The position numbers and the translations under genes were made by a program. The notes below the pieces were generated by a model, which saw nothing but the letters and a program-made list of their open reading frames with translations, had not been told where the DNA came from and searched no databases. Below, in pieces: positions 1 to 10,220 of a stretch of DNA of 64,000 nucleotides. The stretch is from Ceratobasidium sp. AG-K (Eukaryota; Basidiomycota; Agaricomycetes; Cantharellales; Ceratobasidiaceae), in the NCBI GenBank assembly GCA_037039685.1, contig JAWNGF010000001.1:5828001-5892000 (forward strand). The letters are read 5' to 3'. Each line of letters starts with the position of its first letter. The stretch's first letter is position 1.

Positions 1-1625
1 ATCTTCGCGAGACGAATGGACAACTACCGTCAGCAGTGTCGGAACACCTTGGAGAGTCCTCGCTTGGGTTGACCTTGCTAGATGTTCCTGTTCGTACACT
101 ACCCAAACCGCATGTTGGCATGTCTTCGCCCATCACACCCTTGGCCGGGAACCGAGCGTGGTGGCTTGATGTCGCATCTCCGACGTGGGAGGATATGAGA
201 GCAATTGGCAAGGTAAGCCCAGTTTCCTCTAGGGCAGTGTTTTGATTAACTCCTTATCAGTTGCTCCACCTACACCCTCTTACATTGGAGGATATTCTAC
301 ACGAAGATCCTCGAGAAAAACTGGAGCTGTTTCCCCGCCTAGGCTACTACTTTGTTGTCTTCCGCGCCCTGGAAACTACCGCAGCTCTGCAGAGACCCAG
401 ACCCCCAGATACTGAGCAAGAAGGAGCCATTGACGCAGTCAACGTTTACTTTGTCGTGTTTCGCGAGGGCATTGTCACTGTAAGTTTATTACAAACTCCC
501 AGTCCTGTCTGGCTCACCACTATGTTGTAGTTCCACTTTGAAGATATTGCCGAACACGCAGACCGAGTGCGACAAAAGATTATCGAATTCGAAGAAACCA
601 CTACGATGTCGTCCGATTGGATCTCGCACGGTTTGATGGATTCCATGGTCGATTCATTTGTCCCGCTCATTCGGACGATTGACAAGGAAGTCGAGGGTGT
701 GGACGCTTTGGTCACGAACCCTCAGAATTCCCTTGAAACCGCTCCTCCGTCTGAAGTTACTATTGTTGGAGGATCATCAGACGATATCGAGAAGAAGGTT
801 GGAGAGTCTGAGAAGTCTATCCCTCTCGCTCCTCGCACCCCCGCCCGAGTGGAGCTCACCTCCAAGCTGCGCCTTTGGAAATCCCGATTGTGCCTGCGTG
901 TGTGGCTACTCCTTCCCAAACGTATACGTTCGAGGTGGAGAGAGAAGGAGCCGGTTATCGAGCCCCCAACGAAGCATGCGACGTTCCAGACGCTTCTTCG
1001 AATGGCGAATACGCGCAGACTGGTCACGTCCCTGGGTCGATTATTGGCTACCAAGTCTGAAGTAATTAGTCAACTTCGGAAACGATTGCAAGCGACTGCT
1101 GGGAATGTGGTTGATTGGGACGAGGGAGATATGGCAGGTGGACAGGAGGTCGGGATTTATCTCGGTGACGTTCAAGGTACGCTGGCAAGGTTCGATGTCC
1201 GGATAGTTACTCATAATCCTGGCAGATCATATTCTTACGATGCAGCAATCATTGAACCATTATGAACGGATTCTTAGTTACGACCACCCTGCATATATAG
1301 GTGTGTGCGACAATCCGATAGGAGGGCCATCCATCTAACCCGCTTTACAGCTCATCTGAGAGTGCTGCTATCCGAAGCCAAAGGTGGCAAAGACAAGACA
1401 ATTCTTATGCTCTCGATCGTCATTTTTACCGTCCCCGTGATGCAGTGGCCGATTGGACTGGGGAGCATGAACATTAATCTTCCCAACCAAAAAGAAACGC
1501 CCTACTTTACTTATTGGTTCATCTGGTTGGGTTCGACGGTAGTGGTCATGTTGTGTGTGCTTGCTCTCGTATGGTGGTGGTGGAGAACGGCAAAGCGGAG
1601 GAGAAAACATAATAAACTCACCTAA
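1..1625 (+). CDS. CorA/Mnr2-type magnesium transporter, 5'-truncated by the window
   Basis: The product is the C-terminal part of a CorA-superfamily divalent-cation channel of the fungal Alr1/Mnr2 type, which moves Mg2+ across a membrane. Exons can be read at about 1-212, 261-479, 531-1176, 1226-1300 and 1351-1625, joined by GT-AG introns of 48-51 nt. The cytoplasmic part contains the typical 'LTLEDILHEDPREK' helix and 'WISHGLMDSMVDSF', and the long stalk helix ends in 'DHILTMQQSLNHYERIL'. Two membrane segments close the protein (about 1405-1455 and 1520-1580), followed by a short basic tail (KRRRKHNK). The loop after the first segment reads 'GLGSMNINLPNQ', so the signature GMN tripeptide appears as SMN. 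The start lies before base 1. The family call is secure; plasma-membrane versus vacuolar type cannot be decided here. Confidence 0.88.
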
Positions 1626-1777
1626 TTTGTATTTATACCATTAGATTTCTTCGCTCTTTTGATACCTCATCCGTTCATTGTAACACCACCAAGCAATAGA
1701 TTCACATGCATTATTTTCGTGCTTAGTCATTGCGGTCATTCCAGTAGCCGCCCAACCGGCCTGTGCGCTCTTCAACC

Positions 1778-3204
1778 ATGGCCTCATCTCCGCTTGCACA
1801 ATACGAGTCTTTCTTAATCTCCAATGCCTCGACTATATCTACGATCGAGTCTAGTTTGAGGTCTTTGACATGGTTCTTGCCAGGACGATTTCGAGATGCA
1901 GAGCTGGGTGAGTCGCCATCTACACCACTCGCGTCTCAGAACTAAACGTACGCTGTCTTGGGTGACGTATCTTGATTTTGCAGCATCAGAGGCCTGTTAG
2001 TCTGCCGTTGTTATTTGTTGATGATTGTCTCTGAAATCTTACCCCACCTCCTACTCACCGCCACCCCCAGTGACCGCGTTCCTTAATCTGCTCAGCCTGT
2101 ACCATGATACCTTGCTCGCCGGCGGATGGAGCTTGATCCCAAGTGCAAGCCGGTTCTTCCCCCCCTCGCCCCATTCGAGATATACCCGGGCGTGGGCCAA
2201 GCGCGATGTGCGATATCGCTGGGCAGCACGTTTGCTCGAAGTGGTGCGATTTGTGGAGCTCTTGCTAGAGATGGGTGCCAGGCGCAAGTTTGCAAAGCGG
2301 ACGGTCTGGAGGGGAATATGTGCACTAGAAGGAATCAAGTGAGTATTTGTCCATGTACTCGAACTCGTATTGACGGGGTGTAGGGCCGCACTTCGTCTGT
2401 TCCTGCTAAAACTTACACGCCGCCCGGTGCTTCTACCACCCATCCCGGAGCGTGAAATCGATCCGGCAACCATGTCCCTAGACCCACTTTCCGATCCAGC
2501 CGAGTCGGCTGCTCCCCCGCGTACGCCAGACCATATCAAGAACAACCGCGCGCTGCCGAGCCCGTTGCTCACGCCGCCCAAGGGAGTCAAGCCCATGCCG
2601 ATTGAAGACTATCTTATGAGCAAGGCCTTGAGCACGGACGACTTGCGTGCGCCCACGAGGCTGATGGACACCCTAGCCTCGTCAAGTGATTGGCTAGCCG
2701 AGGTTCTTTTCATTACGAGACCTTTGATCTATGGTAGGTAGTGTATTTTTTGTGGTTTGAGTGTTACTGAATCGTTTCGTGTAGTATATTTGCTATCTCG
2801 CTCACCAAAGAACAAATCCCGCTCGCTCATTGTTTCGATCGCGATTGAGGTGGCATCCAGGAAGCTACGTCGCCTTCCTACCCCTTCAGCCCATCTGGAA
2901 CGTGCAGAGTACGCTAGACGCGACCGTGACTTGCTTTGGTACCTGTTCCGTGGAGCAATTTGGTCCGAGTGGACAAGGTGAGTTACGGGTTGTGCGCGGG
3001 GAAACCATGTTCTGAAACAACCTATGTCAGGCCAAAGCTCGACGCCATTGCTAAAAAGACTCAAGACGCACCTTTGTTAAGCCTACTTAGCGCGTTCGTT
3101 GGTGATTGGGTTCCGCTAATTGACGAGTACTACTACTGTAAGTACCGAGTCCGTCCGCGCCGTACCTACCCGGCCTAATATTTCGTACAGATACCGCAAC
3201 TTAA
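1778..3204 (+). CDS. PEX16: Peroxisomal membrane biogenesis protein Pex16
   Basis: This is Peroxin-16, an integral membrane protein needed to insert peroxisomal membrane proteins and form peroxisomes. The ATG at 1778 opens 'MASSPLAQYESFL', followed by the diagnostic 'SSLRSLTWFLPGRF'. Seven exons fit in frame: 1778-1907, 1984-1995, 2071-2338, 2384-2733, 2785-2977, 3031-3137 and 3191-3204. They give 'RYRWAARLLEVVRFVELLLEM', the 'LLWYLFRGAIWSEWTR' segment and a C-terminus with four tyrosines followed by TAT. Exon 2 is only 12 nt and is needed to give ELASEALTAFLNLLSLYHD. Length (about 355 residues) matches the fungal family. The final 13-nt coding exon is short but keeps the conserved tyrosine-rich end. 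The identity is strong; exact ends of the long middle exon are by eye. Confidence 0.9.
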
Positions 3205-3506
3205 TCGGACACTACTGGTTTAAGATGGAAATGAACGATTGAAGCCGCCTTCCGTTGATGTCTTGCTCTTCTGATTGTCCACGTTCCTTGCTTTGTATGT
3301 ACATTTCTGCTCGGTTTGAGCTGTGTCCAAATTAGGCAATCACCTTGCGCCTATGGGCGCCGAGATCACGTTGGTTTCGACCGGCGCACAACGCCCTCCC
3401 TTTTCGCTCATGACTCGGGTGGTATGACCTCAGTGGGGTATTTAAGAGGTGGTTCCGGGGTTAATAGCTGCAATACCTCCACTACCTGAATACGCAATAC
3501 ACTTAT

Positions 3507-3919
3507 ATGTCTGAAACACTTGCCGACTCGAAGTACTCGCCAGCAGGTAAATAATTATGACATGCCAATGTTATCTCACGCTAAATGTGCATAGTTGTCG
3601 TTGGTGGGAGACGGGTTTCGTTCTCACGTCGGCATCCCCACGCAAAGTGAGTATGTTTGCGATAGGCTTATCCGTACCAACACAAGATGTTCCTAGGCCC
3701 GACTCGCCTCCCGTGAGCAGTCAACCCGAACCCGCCGAGGCACAGGACTACCCTCGTCCCCCTCCACCACCTACCTTTGCGGCCGAGCACGGGCTTCCAA
3801 TAGAAACTCGCGCAGATCACAAGAGCCCATACGTTGCTCCGCCGCACGGGCGCGGAGCCACAAGCACCTCGCCGAAAGCTTCGTTCATGCATTTGCACAA
3901 ATCTGAGATGGGACGATGA
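3507..3919 (+). CDS. Small unknown protein, three exons
   Basis: Three exons read continuously: 3507-3546, 3595-3646 and 3697-3919, with introns of 48 and 50 nt that have good GT...AG ends. The product is about 104 residues, starts 'MSETLADSKYSPAVVV', then has a basic serine-rich stretch (GGRRVSFSRRHPHAK) and a proline-rich, probably disordered remainder ending 'SFMHLHKSEMGR'. There is no signal peptide or membrane segment. I do not recognise a family. A TATA-like 'tatttaag' at about 3438 lies roughly 65 bases upstream of the ATG. The consistent frame across two introns argues for a real gene, but without homology the call stays moderate. Confidence 0.5.
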
Positions 3920-4053
3920 AGGGCCATTTGCAGCACTCGGCCATCCGTCTGTGGGTTTCATAACTTTGTACTTTTAGGTGACTCGTTCAATGAATTCTAT
4001 CGTTTGATATTAGTGTTTTGACTGCGCATGCATGAACCCGGCACATACCGCGC

Positions 4054-4959
4054 ATGGATGGCACCAGCTGCATCCCCGAGTTCAAAACCCTGAGGGTAAG
4101 TTCAAAAACGAGTATTCTCACAATACGTAGGTTCGGCCTTGTCTCTCTAAATGGTATATTCCACCCGATTATTTCAAGTCGCGATTGACTCAGCGCTCCA
4201 GTACTCACCACCTGACCACCATCAGCCCCGATGGTTCCCCAGATGTCTCCAGCCTCACTCCGCTCCCTAACCCTAGACGAGTGGTGACATTTAACAATCC
4301 AACCACGGGTCAGGCGCAAGTTCTGTTCAACGATGCTCCTCAGACACAAGTAAGAGCATATCTTTGTACCGTCCAGATGGGAACTGATAAAAGTATCCCA
4401 AAGGTGGGATTCAAAGGAATACTCAGAGAGGCTGGGCTGTGGACAACTTCTCAAAGTCCAGCCGATAATACATCCAGGTATGTTGGGATTGATACTCACG
4501 CATGGAGAGAAGACAATAGATACTTGATAGTGAGGACGCTGGGGCCAAGCCACTCGAGGGGCTAGTCGTACCCGGAGGATCTAATTGCCGGGTCACCGAC
4601 CTGGGCCCTGGTCAAGTAACACCTATGGTAGGCATCTTGTTGAAATTATAAACTGAATAGGACCCAATTGAGACCGTCGTAAATAGCATCGCACCAACTC
4701 AATCGACTACAATATCATTAGTACGTCCAATTCCTCCCCCTGAAGCACGCATATATGGTCTGACCAAACTTTGTCTTGCCAAGTATCAGGTCGCGTGGTC
4801 CATGTCCTTGAAGACGGCAGCGAGCAGGATGTAGGTCCGGGTGATACAGTAGTTCAACGTGGTACAAACCACCGGTGGGAAAATCGGACGAACGATTGGG
4901 TCCGATGGGTTTCGGTACTCATTGAAGCGAAACCTGTGGTAATCAACGGGAAGAGCTAG
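4054..4959 (+). CDS. Cupin-domain protein, start and one internal splice uncertain
   Basis: The C-terminal part (to the stop at 4957-4959) has a cupin_2 barrel: 'VSGRVVHVLEDGSEQDVGPG' followed by 'DTVVQRGTNHRWENRTND'. This matches the glycine- and histidine-containing second motif of small fungal cupins of unknown substrate. The N-terminal block 'LPNPRRVVTFNNPTTGQAQV' (4266-4325) is typical of the same proteins. Internal pieces 'GFKGILREAGLWTT', 'DAGAKPLEGLVVPGGSNCRV' and 'MDPIETVVNSIAPTQ' are joined by short introns (4478-4530 and one starting at 4628). No in-frame ATG precedes the 4185 region. A first exon at 4054-4095 (MDGTSCIPEFKTLR) spliced to 4191 would fit, but this is a guess. The first cupin strand (usually DYxILxSG) cannot be rebuilt cleanly from 4720-4790, so the gene may be degenerate or wrongly parsed there. 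Confidence 0.55.
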
Positions 4960-5054
4960 GACCTTATATTGAGGGAGGGCAGTCTTAGTGCTTGGTATCC
5001 TGGTGTTTTAACCCAACTTGAAATGAATTTAATTCAGAATTTAGCGTCATCGCT

Positions 5055-6108
5055 TTATTGTAAGTTGACAAATAGCCCTCCATCGACAAGCAAGGATGCA
5101 CCCGTAACATATCGAGCCATATCCGAGGCGAGAAACACGACAGGACCAGCAAGATCCTCGGGAACTGCAAACAATTACTCGCATGGGAATGTAGCTCAGG
5201 TGCTGTGTATGCTACTCACCTCCCAGTCTTCCCAGACATGTTCTGCTCTCCATATACTCTCGTTTCTTGACGTCGGAAAGATCCTCTTTGTTGATGTCAG
5301 TAGCAATTGTACCTTAGAAAGCAAGCTGTGTGATGAACATAACCTTGTACTACAGGCAACACATACCAGGGAGTACCGCGTTACACCTGATGTTGTACTT
5401 GCCAAGCGCAACTGCGCACGATTGCATCAACGATAATACACCTGCCTTGGTAGGGGTATAGTGTGTCTGAAGTTCTCCTCCCACCAAGGCACTAATGGAC
5501 GAGACAGCAACAATGGCACCTCCTTGGGGCGTTTGCTTCTCCATTTGTTTCGCCGCCGCTAATGACACGCGTATTCCATCAGTAGGGGTTGCAGGAGGAA
5601 GATAAATGCAAACCTTGGACTACGAAGAACGAGCCGTCGAGATTTACACTACGTGTCCTTTCCCAAATTTCTGGCGGCATGTCCAGGAAAGTGTGGAACG
5701 GACAGATTCCAGCATTGCTAAGGCAGAGAAAGACTATTCCCGGTTGCACGATTTTTTATCGTTGGAGTCACTAACCTTACAAGCACGTCGAGTCTTCCGA
5801 AAGAATCCACAGCAGCCTTGACTATCTGCGGGAGTGGCAGCAATAAGTATCACAATATTAACCTAGTCCAACCAACTCGCCTTGAGCGCGGTTTCCTGCT
5901 TGGCGATGTCTCCCGGTACGATGACTGCCTGTGTGCCCAGCCCCTCGATCTCCTTCTTGAGCGACTCGGCCTCTTTAGTAGTCGCGTCGTCCCCGAGGTA
6001 ATGTAGCGCCAACTTGGCACCATGACGCGCGGCCTCGACCGCACATGCACGACCTATTCCCCGAGAACTTCCAGTGATGAGGACGACTTTGCCAGCTAAA
6101 AGAGACAT
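5055..6108 (-). CDS. Short-chain dehydrogenase, L-rhamnose-1-dehydrogenase-like
   Basis: This is a classical SDR oxidoreductase. Exons joined by eye give [20 protein letters not shown] (TGxxxGxG NAD(P)-binding loop), '[13 protein letters not shown]', '[20 protein letters not shown]' with the Tyr-xxx-Lys pair (YTPTK), '[18 protein letters not shown]', and a C-terminus '[17 protein letters not shown]'. The segments 'HYTPTKAG' and 'DGGLFVNLQ' are those of fungal L-rhamnose 1-dehydrogenases, which oxidise L-rhamnose to rhamnono-lactone. The ATG at 6108 sits directly before the Rossmann fold and the length (about 255 residues) is normal. The intron at 5826-5880 starts with GC (AAG|GCGAGT) instead of GT. 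The gene converges with the cupin gene and follows the Zn2Cys6 gene in the same direction. Substrate assignment is by similarity only. Confidence 0.8.
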
Positions 6109-6449
6109 TGAGATGGATGGGGAGAGTGAGTGGAAAATGAGTGGTTTATAAGAGTACGATTTGAAAGAAACCGAACACTGGCTTCGGAGATTTAGCCAAT
6201 AAGGGTATATGGAAGCGGGAGCCTGCGGGCCGAGGCTCCGTGCCCCGCTATAGCGACCCATTGAGTGCATACAGTCTCTCGAACCTAAGTAGTAGGATAA
6301 CTAACTTAGATTTTTACGACACACTTCTCGACGTAAGGCTAGGGCCATAACACAAGCTATAAAAATGAGTATTATTGTGAGATACATGTAATCTTAAGTA
6401 CAAACACGCAGACCACGGATCGCAGAGAGAACAATTACCAGTCAGAGAA
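6109..6449. other. Intergenic spacer upstream of the SDR
   Basis: This stretch of about 340 bases lies between the end of the Zn2Cys6 gene and the SDR start. It is A/T-rich in the middle (about 6290-6400). The string 'ggtttataagag' near 6143 could be a TATA-like element about 35 bases upstream of the SDR ATG. I see no open frame or RNA gene. Confidence 0.4.
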
Positions 6450-9400
6450 TCAATTCAGCGGAAACCGCATGAGATCTGCGTATCCACTCTCTAACAAAAA
6501 TGAATCTGGATCAATCGACTGCAACAGCTGCTCCAGCGTCGCAGAAGCAGATGTAGGTACATCCGTCAAGATAGGTCCGGCTGTATTCGACAGCACAGAA
6601 CTAGTATTATCAGCAAAAAGGTTTGCTTCAGGCGTATGGATATTGGTCGAGGCGGATCCACTCCCTGGGGTGCTTTCAAAGTCCTGTCCAGGACTGGTAA
6701 TTTCGACAACTGTCGCGCCTGGCCAATCAAAGCTAGCACCTTCGCGGATATAGGCCGGGTCAAATATCTGCGAATACGTGCATGTCCCGTAAACCACATC
6801 GTCAAGGTTGGGTAATTCGGTCTATGTTAAATAGCGTAAGCAAATGTTGCCAGGGTAAGTGAGAGTTCATACTTGGAGTAGTTCGTCAAGCATCTTTCCG
6901 TGCCTGAGTGCTAGCGGGATCCGTTCGCCCATTCGTGAAAACGCAAGCCTAGAGTCATCAATCAATGATCTACTTCGGTTACCAGAGGCCATATGGCATA
7001 CCGTATCACTTCTACCTCGGAGCGCATAGTTGTTGCCTCGGCTCTAAGGCCTGCTTGAAACTTATGTTTCATCATCCGGACCTGTGATATGATTAGCATT
7101 GATGCCAAATGCTTTAACTACGACAACTTACCATCACTCGTGCTGACATGAACCAACAGAACTAAGAAATAATCATGTTAGAGACAATGCTTTCGGTGCC
7201 TAGAATTAGACTTACTGTGGTTCTAAAGGAATATGGGTAAGTTCATGGCAGTGTCTGGGACAAACGTGGAGAAGGACATACGTTGGATGCAGCCGGCTGA
7301 TATCATAGCTAGTCGAACAGACGAGATACACAAGATCCAGGATCGCACGCGCCGCGAGAACAGACTTCTGTGTTGAGAGGCAGTTGGGAGAGTCGGCGTC
7401 GGCATGCTAAGTGAAACTAGTTGGATAGGTTCGGTGGACACGTTATGACTGCATACCTCTTCATGCATTAGAATGATTGCGCTGGATTAGCCTATGATTA
7501 GGAAAAGAGCACCAGAATATACCAATAGTAGCTTACAGGTGAGGAATTAAATGCGCCATGTATAGCTGAGTGTCAAATCCTTTTTTAGTCTGTAGAATTG
7601 GCTCCTGAAATCCGGGAGGGAATGTGCTCCTGTTAGATAAGGGCCTGGTGAGTGCGTGTAGTCGTTCAGCAAAGACTACGAGGCTTGCCTAAACGTCGCA
7701 ATGGTACTTTCTAGGTGCCTGAAAGCGGGAGTATCCCGGACGTCCTTGATATTCGGGTACCGGTGGCCTGCTCTTAAGTTAAGTATTTTAACCTAGCATC
7801 ATGTTAACCTAGTTTCCACCACTTGTTGTAGGTGCTTGCCACATACCTTGGATAGCAGCACTGCCGCTATTGTATATTCATGTCAGCGAAGCCCGCCTCT
7901 AGCAAGACACGAGTATGAAAAATACCTTTAACGAAAAGCGTGAAACTATCCGTTGTCTCTAGTATATGGGAGGAAAGAAACCCGGGTGTTTGCATGGATT
8001 GTCTATTCAGTTCAATGTCGCGCTGAACCGCCGCCGAATGAGCTTGATAGTGCACCGATGACCAAATAATATTACTGTACCCCAGCTTCAAAATCACCGA
8101 GTCGACATGGGAAGACTTGGCTAATATCCTCATCATCCAAACCCATGGCTAGAAAGCCCGTCAATAATTTCAAGTGCTCAAGCGCATAGAACTACTCACG
8201 CCACGGCCCAACAGCCGTCTGAAATCTCTCATACGAATAGGCAATCCAGAACAAGTTGACCCGTTGCTCCCGTTCGATAGCGTTGTCAGCATCTGGCAGG
8301 ATGCTTCTACCACCCTTAAAGGACGTTAGACGTGTTAAGTTAAGAGTGAACAATCACGAGGCTTACGTTTCGTATCCAGGTTCGAGGGTGCGTTCGCGCA
8401 GTGTGGAATCCAATACGGTTGTTCAGACCCAGTGGAACGCAGTACCGAAGAGCCAGGCCGGCGGAAGCCCATAGTTCGACCCAGCGGCCAGCTAAGTGAT
8501 AATAGCCAACCATAATAACCAAGGCTAACAAAGCGTTGGTTTAGTACTGTCGAAACACAGTATCGTTGTCACATACATTGCGTGCACTCAATCAGGTTAT
8601 TTCCAATGCTTGTCGCATCATCACGAGCCATCCGAGACCACCGAACATGTTTTTCAGCGAATGAGTCATCTGCCGCGCGGCTCGTGGGCGAGTTTCTGTC
8701 CGGGAAGACCCCACCGTTCATTTCTACCTTAGGGGATGGTACGCGAGGTGAGAACACACTTGCGTAGGCGCATATAGCGTGGAGCAGCGATGAATGAGGG
8801 AACGCAGGCGATTTGGGCGGGAAGGATAGTGACGCCATGAAAGTAGGTCGATGCAATAGGTAGTTTGCATGTGGGTGGCACATAAAGAATAGGTCGATAA
8901 GATGATGTAGCATATCAGGGGGCGGGAGGCGCGCTGGCCAATCGTGTGGGATTAGACGCTGGTCGCCAGGGGCTTCAATCGTCTGAATAGGCGAGATATG
9001 AGCTGTAATGCTGGGAACGAATGTCGGTTCATCGGTCAGAATTGAGTTGAAATGTTCGGTTTGGGAGCCATTCGACGACTCCAGCAGATGGTCAAAAGAT
9101 CCTATAACGTTAGGGGTTGAGAGAGCTGCTGGAAGCAACAAACGCTGACTATCATTACCTATGTAATCCTTCCCTTTCTGGTCCTTTAAAAGCGCCTCCA
9201 GCTCATCTAATGAGTATTAGTATGTGCCAGCGACAGCAAATAGCAGTTACACACTAATCCTGTTTTCCAGCCTCTGGTACTTGGCTCGAGGTCCTTCGGG
9301 GACCGGTGGAGGATTTTCTGGACTAAATTCATCATAGGTACACTCGGGCTCTGTACCAGTCAACGCAGGGTTGGAGGCAACAGCCAAACGGTGGGACTTG

Positions 9401-9721
9401 GCGCAAGTGGCACACGGTTTTTGTGCGTTGCTACAATGAGGTAAAATGAGCGAAATCCGGACAGCGGAAAGTTGCTACGGACCATTTCTACGTGATATGT
9501 CCAAGTTAGTTACGCTTCTGATCATCTCGAACATCAGGTACTTACCAACTTGCGCTTTCGACATTGATGGCAGGCCTGGGATAAACGATTGTTAGTCTCG
9601 GGTGGGCCCATGCCCGAGGTCACGAGTAATTACTCACTTGATTTCGCTTCAGCGCGGCCTGAGCTGCTGTCTGAGCTGCAGTGGACGTGGCGGCTGAGCC
9701 CGCAGATTGTATACGAGGCAT
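6450..9721 (-). CDS. Zn2Cys6 fungal transcription factor
   Basis: This is a GAL4-type regulator: an N-terminal binuclear zinc cluster, a coiled 'RAKYQRLENRI' linker, then a fungal-specific transcription factor domain around 'MLHHLIDLFFMCHPHANYLL' (8850-8920). The start 'MPRIQSAGSAATSTAAQ' is at 9721. Cluster cysteines run as ACHQCRKRKL, K-C-N from a separate tiny exon, then AQKPCATCAKSH and a final 'EPECTYDE'. This gives C-x2-C-x6-C-x5-C-x2-C with a long last loop of about 20 residues, as is usual in basidiomycetes. The third cysteine requires a 5-nt exon at 9483-9487. The C-terminus (6450-6797) is acidic and serine-rich and ends 'SGYADLMRFPLN'. Many short introns interrupt the region 6800-8560, so the middle exons are not resolved here. 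Targets are unknown; it lies next to an L-rhamnose-dehydrogenase-like SDR. Confidence 0.85.
9483..9487 (-). other. 5-nt microexon in the zinc cluster
   Basis: On the minus strand the sequence reads ...cgtag|AAATG|gtccgt.... The exon before ends in TTG (9546) and the exon after starts CAACGCACAA (9430). Joining TTG-AAATG-CAACGC gives Leu-Lys-Cys-Asn-Ala and restores the third zinc-binding cysteine. The flanking introns would be 58 nt (9488-9545) and 52 nt (9431-9482). The upstream intron has a good branch-like 'gtaactaac'. Confidence 0.7.
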
Positions 9722-10220
9722 GCCTGCTCGTAATAAGCGGGTATCAGAGTGAATAACTTATAAAGGGATGTGAGGCTGGTTGGGGTTGTTGCTCCGTTCT
9801 GGTGTAACACCGCGGAAGGCTGTGTTGGACGCGTAACGCTCTGATCCGTCGGCTTGCTCCCGTAATCCTCGCGAGGGCTCTTCCGTGCACAACAATGGAT
9901 TAGCTGATTGGGCAACAGCATATATAGCGGTTGTGAGCGCTTATTCCCAGGCCGATTTCGATCCTGCTCTCCTCTATGGCTCAAGGTGTTGTTGAAATCG
10001 CCGGAACGGGTTTTGCAGATAACGTGTCTCCGTCTTAGTCAGTTTTTGATTGGGTTTGTTACTTGATTAACCTTTCCACCAGAACCGTTGGGCCAGAGCA
10101 GAGCTTTGCCCAGCCGCAGCCCGCGTCAAAAGGTTGCTGTTCAGTACTTATACACCCTAGTTTGTCCGAAACACCCATTTTTGATCGCAGTAACGTGGCC
10201 AGTGCGAGATTTCCTAACAT
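9722..10220. other. Divergent intergenic region
   Basis: The stretch separates the Zn2Cys6 gene (minus) from the F-box-like gene (plus). A minus-strand open frame (9649-9984) overlaps the start of the transcription factor but has no recognisable content. Upstream exons of the F-box-like gene could lie at its right end. I see no RNA gene. Confidence 0.35.

Noticed and set aside
9598..9620. Palindrome CTCGGG...CCCGAG resembling the SDR-upstream palindromes
   Set aside because: It lies inside the first intron of the Zn2Cys6 gene, the centre differs, and one occurrence in an intron is not enough to claim autoregulation.
9649..9984. Minus-strand 111-codon open frame
   Set aside because: It overlaps the Zn2Cys6 first exon in another frame, has no family-like content and is best seen as a shadow.
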